Shown here: positions 59,301 through 64,000 of the stretch, piece by piece | Position numbering within the stretch: the stretch's first letter is position 1 | Layout of the letters: each line of letters starts with the position of its first letter | Assembly (NCBI GenBank): GCA_016710625.1 | Contig: JADJVK010000017.1 | Span: forward strand, 49,620-113,619 | Length of the DNA stretch: 64,000 bases | Direction: 5' to 3' | Origin: Saprospiraceae bacterium | GTDB lineage: Bacteria; Bacteroidota; Bacteroidia; Chitinophagales; Saprospiraceae | Program-made: the position numbers and the translations under genes | The notes under the pieces: model-generated | Seen by the model: the letters and a program-made list of their open reading frames with translations, nothing else | The model's database searches: none | What the model was told of the DNA's origin: nothing

Positions 59301-59576
59301 TTGTCCATCGAAAATTGACTGGAAAGTCAACCCTTTGTTGGTTGTTTTCCACACTCCTCCAGAGGCACTGGCCACATAATATTCACTTGTTTTTTTTGGA
59401 TTCACTGCGAAATCCGCAATTCTACCAGAAGTTACCGCAGGACCTATTGAACGAAAACTTAGCCCAGAGAATAATCCAGAATTAAAAGGGTCAGCAGGTT
59501 TTTCATTTGTTTTTTGGCCAATTAAAATTGAAAAAATCCCGAACATTAACGGGAGAAAGCTCATTATTTTTTTCAT
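56304..59576 (-). CDS. VPS10/sortilin-like BNR-repeat beta-propeller secreted protein
   Basis: 1,090 residues from the ATG at 59576, which gives signal peptide 'MKKIMSFLPLMFGIFSILIGQ'; an upstream ATG in frame adds 20 polar residues and would spoil it. Many Asp-box/BNR units are visible: 'SASGGVWKTTNKGLTF', 'DGVYKSEDGGKTWNNM', 'GVYKSTDGGKTWTCI', 'AIYKTTDAGATWKKL', 'GIYRSTDKGSSWEK', 'KVFRTDDKGNTWKAI', 'LIQVTTDGGKNWTKI' and 'YIFKTTDGGKSWSAI'. These form one or two large propellers. After about residue 745 comes a beta domain ('VFTYYVKDEIKKL', 'RIHWNFRT') and a helical C-terminal end. No T9SS tail is evident. Such proteins are widespread in Bacteroidota; their ligand is unknown. It is intact and monocistronic. 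Confidence 0.88.
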   Translation of the reverse strand: MKKIMSFLPLMFGIFSILIGQKTNEKPADPFNSGLFSGLSFRSIGPAVTSGRIADFAVNPKKTSEYYVASASGGVWKTTNKGLTFQSIFDGQGSYSIGCVSLDPNNPSTVWVGSGENNNQRSVAYGDGVYKSEDGGKTWNNMGLKNSEHISEIIVDPTDANTIYVGAYGPVWNEGGERGVYKSTDGGKTWTCIKSVSVYTGCNDLVMDPRNPKILYAAFHQRMRKVFTYIGGGPETAIYKTTDAGATWKKLEGGLPSGDLGRMGLAISKVNPDVLYTVVEGQNDKGGIYRSTDKGSSWEKRNGFFTSGNYYQEIECDPIDVNKIYITDTYYKVSYDGGKTVSNLGEINKHIDNHCIWVDPSDGNHLLVGCDGGVYETYDHAKTWEFKSNLPVTQFYKVATDNAYPFYHVHGGTQDNFSLGGPSRSISANGVTNADWYVTSTGDGFETQVDQSNPDIIYAQSQYGGLNRFDRKSGEGVFIKPIEGEGEAALRWNWDAPLLISQFDNSRLYFGANKVFRTDDKGNTWKAISPDLTRQIDRNKIEVMGKIWSVDAIAKNGSTDIYGQTTTIAESKLDQNVLWVGTDDGLIQVTTDGGKNWTKIDNISGAPSQSYVHQIIASLHDKNTAYACFNHHRYGDFKPYIFKTTDGGKSWSAIQNNLPVRGSVYSIAEDHIDANLLFVGTEFGCYFSNNGGENWIQLKAGLPTVAVRDIEIQRRENDLVLATFGRGFYILNDYSALRKFKKEDVNTAAMILPVKEGLMYIESMPLGLRDKGHLGSSYYNVPNPKPGVVFTYYVKDEIKKLKDIRTEAEKAKYDKGEKVYYPSIDSLRLEDNQPDPYLLFTITDSNGDVVRHIKTAAKKGIQRIHWNFRTNSAAPVNQRYTPGPDQLFGSEEQGYLVLPGTYNVTLHKYQDGELTTLAGPVSFSCKMLNNTTLPADNMNENEAFYKKLTDIRKEMSATEDVVANLENRLKNINLAILDMPAPTKELLKQAYNADNQLDKLKLELFGDGTKSKREFETNTSVSDRIYGAIYSIWNSTANIPTTYKSSFDIASKQFKQSLSTLKTIHEKVQGIEKELDMKKAPFSPGRWPNW

Positions 59577-59754
59577 TGAAAGCAATTTGTTATTGTTTGA
59601 TTGTAAAAATAAAGAAATGTTATCAGTTGCATTCATATTTTGGTTAAATATTATTCACACCAAATAATATTTTTTTTCAACTTTACAAGGATTGTAATAA
59701 TTTTGATGACGAGAAAAGTAAAATTGCCAAAACTACTAAAAAGTTGATTTTTTT

Positions 59755-59772
59755 TACGGACTAAAGTCCGTA
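59755..59772. repeat. Perfect short palindrome
   Basis: TACGGACT and AGTCCGTA flank AA. There is no T-run matched to a nearby gene, so it does not look like a simple terminator. Confidence 0.7.
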
Positions 59773-59827
59773 CTCCCAAAATTGCATAATTTTTTTTAAA
59801 CTAAATATAATCAATCAAATCCACCAC

Positions 59828-59858
59828 CCGTTCCGAATTTCCGATTTGTTCGGAACGG
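59828..59858. repeat. Inverted repeat, 10-base arms
   Basis: CCGTTCCGAA at 59828-59837 pairs with TTCGGAACGG at 59849-59858 around an 11-base loop. It is GC-rich against a very AT-rich background. Confidence 0.7.
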
Positions 59859-59867
59859 AACTTCGGG

Positions 59868-59917
59868 ATCAACAAATCAACAAATCAACAAATCACCAAA
59901 TCAACAAATCCACCAAA
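59868..59917. repeat. Tandem 8-base repeat (ATCAACAA)
   Basis: Four exact units ATCAACAA and two variants (ATCACCAA, ATCCACCAA) run to the last base before the moaCB stop codon at 59918. Together with the two inverted repeats it fills the non-coding gap 59640-59917. Confidence 0.85.
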
Positions 59918-60823
59918 TTAGTGCCCTTCAAATTCCATTATTTTAAATAAATGCAAAATGGAGGGAAAAATGGCATCCATTGATTCTGCTGCACCTTTTG
60001 TGGAGCCAGGAAGGGCAAGCACTAGGGTTTTGCCAATCATGCCAGCCACACTTCTTGAGAGCATTGCATAAGGCATTCTTTGCTGACCATAACTTCTGAT
60101 TGCTTCTTCCACACCTGGAATTGCCCTATCTAAAAGCGGTCTTAAAGTTTCTGGCGTAACGTCTCTCGATGATAAACCTGTGCCACCTGTATAAATAATC
60201 AGATTGCAATTGGGTAAAAACGCATTCAGTTTTTCTTTAATAGGTGCTGGTTCGTCTGGTATGATTTGGTAATCCAATACCTTTACATTGCATTTTTGTA
60301 ATTTTTCGATAATTGCTTTACCTGCTTTGTCTTCTTTTTTGCCTTTAGATATGGAATCGGAGCAGACAATCACCGCTGCAGTGATTTGGTTGTTGAAAGT
60401 ATCTTTAAAATCAGATTTGCCGCCTTTTTTTTCTTTCAATCGAATATTTTTTATCTCAATATGCTTATCCACTGGTTTGAGCATGTCGTACATGGTGAGG
60501 GCGACAACAGATGCACCGTGCATCGCTTCCACTTCCACCCCAGTCTTGTAAATGGTATGCACTTCCACCTCAATTTGAATATCCAAACCATCGATTTTGT
60601 AGCGAATATCAGTAAATTCTATCGGCAAAGGGTGACAGTCTGGTATCATATCACTAGTCCTTTTCACTCCAAATAAACCAGCAGCTTTTGCCATATTGAA
60701 TACATTTCCTTTCGGAATCATATTGTTGATTATCAACGCAATAGTGGTGTCTGAGCTGACAGAAACTGTAGCTTCTGCAATTGCTTTCCTCAAGGTATTT
60801 GACTTGTGAGTAATATCAATCAT
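59918..60823 (-). CDS. moaCB: Bifunctional molybdenum cofactor protein MoaC-MoaB
   Basis: 301 residues in two domains. Residues 1-150 are MoaC: 'DITHKSNTLRKAIAEATV', 'KGNVFNMAKAAGLFGVKRTSDMIPDCHPLPIE', 'VEVHTIYKTGVEVEAMHGASVVALTMYDMLK'. Residues 150-301 are MoaB/MogA: 'AAVIVCSDSISKGKKEDKAG', 'NLIIYTGGTGLSSRDVTPETLRPLLDRAIPGVEEAIRSYG' and 'LALPGSTKGAAESMDAIFPSILH'. MoaC helps form cyclic pyranopterin monophosphate from GTP; MoaB-type domains adenylate molybdopterin. This fusion is known in Bacteroidota. Its start overlaps mobA by eight bases. Confidence 0.95.
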   Translation of the reverse strand: MIDITHKSNTLRKAIAEATVSVSSDTTIALIINNMIPKGNVFNMAKAAGLFGVKRTSDMIPDCHPLPIEFTDIRYKIDGLDIQIEVEVHTIYKTGVEVEAMHGASVVALTMYDMLKPVDKHIEIKNIRLKEKKGGKSDFKDTFNNQITAAVIVCSDSISKGKKEDKAGKAIIEKLQKCNVKVLDYQIIPDEPAPIKEKLNAFLPNCNLIIYTGGTGLSSRDVTPETLRPLLDRAIPGVEEAIRSYGQQRMPYAMLSRSVAGMIGKTLVLALPGSTKGAAESMDAIFPSILHLFKIMEFEGH

Positions 60824-61394
60824 AGCTTAATTTTTTGATTTGAATAGCATATTTTTCAATATCTTCTTTGCTATTGATGTTTGCAAACGGATTCATTCCT
60901 GTTTTTGGGAAAAATGAAATATAATTGGTTGGGCACTTTGAAAGAATTATTTCCAGTTTTAAAATATTTTGATCCAGACAATCTTTCCAAATTGGAATTA
61001 TAGATTTGGAATAAATACCGAAAAGCGGTTCTATAAAAGTATTGTTTTTGAAAATACTGATGGAGGATACGTTTTTTTGAGCAATTAATTGCTGGATTAA
61101 ATCATCCGAAATAAATGGCATATCGCATCCAATAATTAAATTTTTTTCGGTTTCAGAATGATTAAGTGCCGTAAATATGCCCCCAGCTGGACCTAAATTA
61201 GGCGTTATATCTTCTATAAGTGTAAAACCAAATTTTTCATATTCTTTATTTTTAGTAATTATAAACAATTGATCTACATGGTTTTGAATAGAATGAATGG
61301 CATATTCGACAAGTTGTTTTTGTCCAAAATAGAGAAGCCCTTTATCAAGTCCCATCCTACTACTTTTCCCACCAGCTAATATATATCCATTCAT
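60816..61394 (-). CDS. mobA: Molybdenum cofactor guanylyltransferase MobA
   Basis: 192 residues with the nucleotidyltransferase signature 'GYILAGGKSSRMGLDKGLLYFG'. Further blocks are 'ITPNLGPAGGIFTALNHS' and 'LIIGCDMPFISDDLIQQLI', where the Asp binds metal. MobA adds GMP to molybdopterin to make the bis-MGD form used by oxidoreductases such as nitrate or DMSO reductases. It is the upstream gene of a two-gene unit with moaCB. Other moa/moe genes are not in the window. Confidence 0.92.
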   Translation of the reverse strand: MNGYILAGGKSSRMGLDKGLLYFGQKQLVEYAIHSIQNHVDQLFIITKNKEYEKFGFTLIEDITPNLGPAGGIFTALNHSETEKNLIIGCDMPFISDDLIQQLIAQKNVSSISIFKNNTFIEPLFGIYSKSIIPIWKDCLDQNILKLEIILSKCPTNYISFFPKTGMNPFANINSKEDIEKYAIQIKKLSYD

Positions 61395-61450
61395 GAAGCG
61401 AAGTTAAACAATCTAATCTTAAAAATGGGTTTTTATGAATTTGAAATTAA

Positions 61451-62332
61451 TCAATTGGGTTCATCAAAAAGACTTAATTGATTTGACTTTTGTGGTAAAA
61501 CTGGTTCGAACTGGTTGGTAAACTGATATTTATCTTTGATTGCATTTATTTTTGCTGTCATTTCAGATTTATAAACAGGGTCTAAATTTTGGCTTTTATA
61601 TAGTAATTTATATTTGTCTAAAAGTTGTGGAAAGTGTTTTTCTATGATTTTGAAAAATGAAGATTTTGCAGCACCATTTAGAAATAAAAAGCTGGTGATG
61701 ACACTTTTGATTCCATTTTGATGTGCTGCTGAAAATATTTGTTCAAGATTTTCATCTGTATCAGATAGGTAAGGTATTATAGGCATAAAACCCAATATTG
61801 CATTTCTGCTAATTCCATTAAATGAAGCTATCATTTTAATTCTTGATAAGGTAGATGTTGCTCCAGGTTCAAATATTTTTCTATTTTTTTCATCAAAAAT
61901 TGAGACTGAAGTTGCGATGTCAACAGTAGTTATTTTTGATAATTCTGTTATAATAGCTTTGTCTCTTAATATTAAATCTGATTTTGTTTGGATAAAAATT
62001 GGATTTTTATGTTTTTTGATAACTGAATATATTTTGGGCATCAATTCATATTTTTGTTCAATTTGTTGATACAAGTCAGTTGTTCCCCCAATTTTAATTT
62101 GGTTTTTTTGCCATTTTTTGCTGGAAAGTTCTTTGTCCAATTGTTCAGAAATATTTGTTTTGACCACTATATCCTTAAAAAAATCAGGCAAACCTAAGTA
62201 TTGATGGGCATATTGAGCAAAACAATACTTGCAACCTACGGTACATCCACGATATGGATTTACGTCCCAATGAGTTGGAAATGGGTTTTCATGATATGTA
62301 AGCACTTTTTTAGCTTCAATTTCTGAAATCAT
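61451..62332 (-). CDS. Radical SAM protein of the SplB / Rv2578c-like family
   Basis: 293 residues from the ATG at 62332 (MISEIEAKKVLTYHENPFPTHW). A longer frame reaches into the terminator upstream and is rejected. The iron-sulfur motif is 'GCTVGCKYCFAQ' (CxxxCxxC). Other blocks are 'HWDVNPYRGC', 'KIGGTTDLYQQIEQKYELMPKI', 'PIFIQTKSDLILRD', 'ATSVSIFDEKNRKIFEPGATSTLSRI' and 'FMPIIPYLSDTDENLEQIF'. These are typical of SPL-family radical SAM enzymes related to spore photoproduct lyase but found in non-spore formers. The substrate is unknown. It is divergent in role from the mob genes 56 bases away. Confidence 0.87.
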   Translation of the reverse strand: MISEIEAKKVLTYHENPFPTHWDVNPYRGCTVGCKYCFAQYAHQYLGLPDFFKDIVVKTNISEQLDKELSSKKWQKNQIKIGGTTDLYQQIEQKYELMPKIYSVIKKHKNPIFIQTKSDLILRDKAIITELSKITTVDIATSVSIFDEKNRKIFEPGATSTLSRIKMIASFNGISRNAILGFMPIIPYLSDTDENLEQIFSAAHQNGIKSVITSFLFLNGAAKSSFFKIIEKHFPQLLDKYKLLYKSQNLDPVYKSEMTAKINAIKDKYQFTNQFEPVLPQKSNQLSLFDEPN

Positions 62333-62368
62333 GCAAGAAATAATAAAATTTTTGATAAAAATAAAAAA

Positions 62369-62392
62369 AGGCCGCAATTAAATTGCGACCTT
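62369..62392 (-). terminator. Intrinsic terminator of the NTF2-like gene
   Basis: On the minus strand AGGTCGCAATT pairs with AATTGCGGCCT with one mismatch, followed by TTTTTTTAT. It lies 16 bases past the stop at 62408. Confidence 0.75.
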
Positions 62393-62407
62393 TAATATGT
62401 TATTTTA

Positions 62408-62917
62408 TTATTTTTTTGGAGGAGGAATGACTCCCAATTGAATCATCATACCATAACTATTAGTTGTTTGCCATTCAGCTACAACTTTTCCATTTTTTAT
62501 TTGACGCATAAATTGTCCTGTAGAAGCAATTCTTTTACCAGTAGCTGGTATTCCAAAATACTCACCAGAATTGGTCATCATATTTGTATAATCAACAGCC
62601 ACCATATCACCATCTTGCAAAACTCTATGAAACTGCATGTCCATTTTTGTAAATCCTTTAGATAGAATTTCTTTCATGAAATAGATATATTGTTGTTTGT
62701 TGATGCCAGGCTGACCGTCGCCAATATATACAAAATTGTCATCTAACAAAGCATCTACTTTGTCCCATTGTCCATTCATAATTGATCTAGAAAGATCTAA
62801 AGCAATTTCTTTTGTTGCATCGTTTTTCATTTTTGCTCCTTTTTTGTGATTTGATTGTGAAAAAATAGTAGTTGCAGATAGTGCAATTACCAACATTGAC
62901 ATTAAAATTTTCTTCAT
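62408..62917 (-). CDS. Secreted NTF2-like / SnoaL-type protein
   Basis: 169 residues with signal peptide 'MKKILMSMLVIALSATTIFSQ'. The mature chain has the cone-shaped NTF2/SnoaL pattern: 'ALDLSRSIMNGQWDKVDALLDDNFVYIGDGQPGINKQQYIYFMKEIL', then 'HRVLQDGDMVAVDYTNMMTNSGEYFGIPATGKRIASTGQFMRQIKNGKVVAEW'. The 'G.pATGk.i...g....ri.nGkI.e.w' motif places it near SnoaL-like ester cyclases. The catalytic role is unknown. It is divergent from an HxlR regulator 138 bases away, which often signals control of this gene by that regulator. Confidence 0.85.
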   Translation of the reverse strand: MKKILMSMLVIALSATTIFSQSNHKKGAKMKNDATKEIALDLSRSIMNGQWDKVDALLDDNFVYIGDGQPGINKQQYIYFMKEILSKGFTKMDMQFHRVLQDGDMVAVDYTNMMTNSGEYFGIPATGKRIASTGQFMRQIKNGKVVAEWQTTNSYGMMIQLGVIPPPKK

Positions 62918-63055
62918 TGTTTAAAATATTATTGATAATAAAATGATGCTGCAAAGATGGGTTGGGCACTAACAATTACCAATATACTACCTAAAATGAA
63001 AGTACTATGTATTTGGTAAGTGTTTTAAAATTGCCTTAATATTGCATAAAAAAAG

Positions 63056-63388
63056 ATGGAACTTAAACGGTACAAACTAGATGGTACTTTTTATTATTGT
63101 CCTGTAGATTTGACCTTGTCAGTAATTGGAGGTAGATGGAAAGGGTTGGTTTTTTGGAATCTAAGAGATGGTGTAAAAAGGTTTGGCGAATTGAAAAAAA
63201 TATTGGTTGGTATCAATGATAAAATGTTGACACAGGTGTTGAGGGAATTGGAAAGTAGTGGAGTAGTCAACAGAAAAGTATTTGAAAACATACCACCCAA
63301 AGTGGAATATTCCTTAACGGAGGAAGGAAAAAAGCTGTTGCCAGTTATGCAACAAATGAGTAATTGGGGAAGCCAATTTGAAGTGTAA
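63056..63388 (+). CDS. HxlR-family winged-helix regulator
   Basis: 110 residues. Signature is 'CPVDLTLSVIGGRWKGLVFWNLRDGVKRFGELKKILVGINDKMLTQVLRELESSGVVNRKVFENIPPKVEYSLTEEG' in sections, with the conserved Cys near the N-terminus (YYCPVD). In studied HxlR proteins this Cys senses electrophiles or redox change. It is divergent from the NTF2-like secreted gene, its most likely target. The intervening 62918-63055 is AT-rich and contains a TAATATTG near 63037, one mismatch from the -7 consensus. Confidence 0.93.
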   Translation: MELKRYKLDGTFYYCPVDLTLSVIGGRWKGLVFWNLRDGVKRFGELKKILVGINDKMLTQVLRELESSGVVNRKVFENIPPKVEYSLTEEGKKLLPVMQQMSNWGSQFEV

Positions 63389-63392
63389 AAAA

Positions 63393-63423
63393 AAGCCATA
63401 AAGCGACTGTTGCTTCATGGCTT
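63393..63423 (-). terminator. Terminator shared by hxlR and the small-gene pair
   Basis: AAGCCATAAAGC at 63393-63404 pairs with GCTTCATGGCTT at 63412-63423 with one mismatch. A run of A at 63387-63394 gives the T-run for minus-strand transcripts, so it mainly ends the gene at 63451. Confidence 0.7.
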
Positions 63424-63450
63424 AGATATTAATAATTACATGATAATCAA

Positions 63451-63645
63451 TTATTTATTTTGATTCGTGCTGTCTTTTTCATTCAGTTGATAAGAATGGG
63501 AATCACATCCTTTCTGGCAGTCTGACTGATACATATGGCATTGATTTCCATGCATTTGATGGCATTTTCCTCTAATCGCAAAAAGGCTAATGGAGGTTAT
63601 GATAGCGGTGGCGAAAAATAGCCCCATTTTTGATTTTCTATTCAT
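63451..63645 (-). CDS. Small Cys/His-rich exported protein
   Basis: 64 residues. A hydrophobic N-terminus (MGLFFATAIITSISLFAI) acts as signal peptide or anchor. The mature part is packed with possible metal ligands: 'CHQMHGNQCHMYQSDCQKGCDSH' (four Cys, four His and two Met within 23 residues, shown here in pieces CHQMHGNQC, HMYQSDC, QKGCDSH). A metal-binding role is suggested by composition only; no family was recognised. It follows the next gene by 14 bases in one transcript. Confidence 0.65.
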   Translation of the reverse strand: MNRKSKMGLFFATAIITSISLFAIRGKCHQMHGNQCHMYQSDCQKGCDSHSYQLNEKDSTNQNK

Positions 63646-63659
63646 GATATTTAATTTTT

Positions 63660-63905
63660 TTAAGCTTCTTTAGTTTGATAATGATTACATCTTTGTCCGA
63701 ATTTTTCCATGAAAGCTGCTCTTTCGGCTTCAGTCATATTATGGAAACGATGGTGTCCGCAATGCCTTCTACCACTAAATCCCAATAATCTGGATGCTGC
63801 TTTAAAAAGCAAAATAATTGCAAAGAACTTCAATAAAAATATTGGCATCAAGGAAATGGCTAAGCCAACTAATAATCCTGCTGCGATGGTTTTGAAAATT
63901 GTCAT
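63660..63905 (-). CDS. Small membrane protein with His/Cys-rich tail
   Basis: 81 residues. Two hydrophobic segments (FKTIAAGLLVGLAISLMPIFLL and FFAIILLFKAASRLLGF) are followed by a basic, ligand-rich tail 'GRRHCGHHRFHNMTEAERAAFMEKFGQRC'. The piece 'MTEAERAAFMEKFG' recalls the helix of Spy/CpxP or CnrX-type heavy-metal sensors, but the likeness is short. With the small Cys/His-rich gene downstream it forms a two-gene unit, perhaps for metal stress. A TAAGGAGGA stretch at about 63934 lies too far upstream to be its ribosome site. Function is not established. Confidence 0.6.
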   Translation of the reverse strand: MTIFKTIAAGLLVGLAISLMPIFLLKFFAIILLFKAASRLLGFSGRRHCGHHRFHNMTEAERAAFMEKFGQRCNHYQTKEA

Positions 63906-64000
63906 TGTTAAAAATTTTAAATTTGATTTATATTAAGGAGGACGAACACTTTTTTATTTTACTTTAAATTTGGTTTTTTTTAAAATTATATTTTCAAAAA

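Noticed and set aside
59577..59636. Upstream ATG of the VPS10/BNR gene
   Set aside because: It adds 20 polar residues before a clear signal peptide, so the ATG at 59576 is preferred.
62333..62377. N-terminal extension of the radical SAM protein
   Set aside because: It starts with TTG inside the terminator hairpin of the neighbouring gene and encodes a hydrophobic stretch not seen in the family.

Overview
The window comes from a strongly AT-rich member of the Bacteroidota, most likely in the Saprospiria/Chitinophagia part of the phylum. The evidence is consistent: several secreted proteins carry type IX secretion (T9SS) C-terminal sorting domains, a PorP/SprF outer-membrane protein is present, many start regions are preceded by Bacteroidota-type TAnnTTTG promoter elements, and many signal peptides end in AQ/GQ. 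There are futalosine-pathway (mqnA) and MoaC/MoaB fusion genes. No phage, transposase, CRISPR array, rRNA or tRNA was recognised.

Layout. 1-8.1 kb: a partial secreted protein, a conserved helical protein, a membrane-anchored MtfA-like protein without its zinc motif, and a large metalloprotease with ten fibronectin-III repeats and a T9SS tail. 8.3-12.1 kb: the iscS-iscU-iscA Fe-S assembly cluster converging on an ABC exporter. 12.1-17.8 kb: a secreted Bacteroidota-specific protein, a subtilase-like T9SS cargo, a broken membrane glycosyltransferase and a TPR protein. 18-23.2 kb: housekeeping genes pdhA, recF, mqnA and tex. 23.2-28.7 kb: a compact run of two MbnP-like lipoproteins, a di-haem MauG/MbnH-type peroxidase and outer-membrane barrels, probably linked to periplasmic copper handling. 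28.9-36.7 kb: a DUF433/DUF5615 toxin-antitoxin pair, ung, a lipoprotein cyclophilin, a dienelactone-hydrolase-like protein, and a translationally coupled set (PrmA fused in frame to a GH31 glucosidase, then pabB, then pabC). 36.9-44.7 kb: two giant tandem paralogous T9SS cargo proteins whose C-terminal thirds are nearly identical. 44.8-56.2 kb: a SLOG-like protein, an NlpC/P60 protein lacking its catalytic Cys, PorP/SprF, a DUF4956 membrane protein, an MDR oxidoreductase, a TPR/DUF3857/transglutaminase protein, a DOPA-dioxygenase-like enzyme and a TPR lipoprotein. 56.3-59.6 kb: a VPS10/BNR-propeller secreted protein. 59.9-62.3 kb: molybdenum cofactor genes (moaCB, mobA) and a radical SAM protein. 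62.4-64 kb: an NTF2-like secreted protein divergent from an HxlR regulator, and two small Cys/His-rich proteins.

A caution applies throughout. At least twenty probable single-base indels, many in or beside homopolymers, split otherwise well-conserved genes. This looks like uncorrected long-read assembly error rather than mass pseudogenisation. Four further genes carry an in-frame stop that a single C-to-T change would explain. Split genes are annotated here as one gene with the lesion described. Convergent genes are packed tightly and often overlap at their stop codons.
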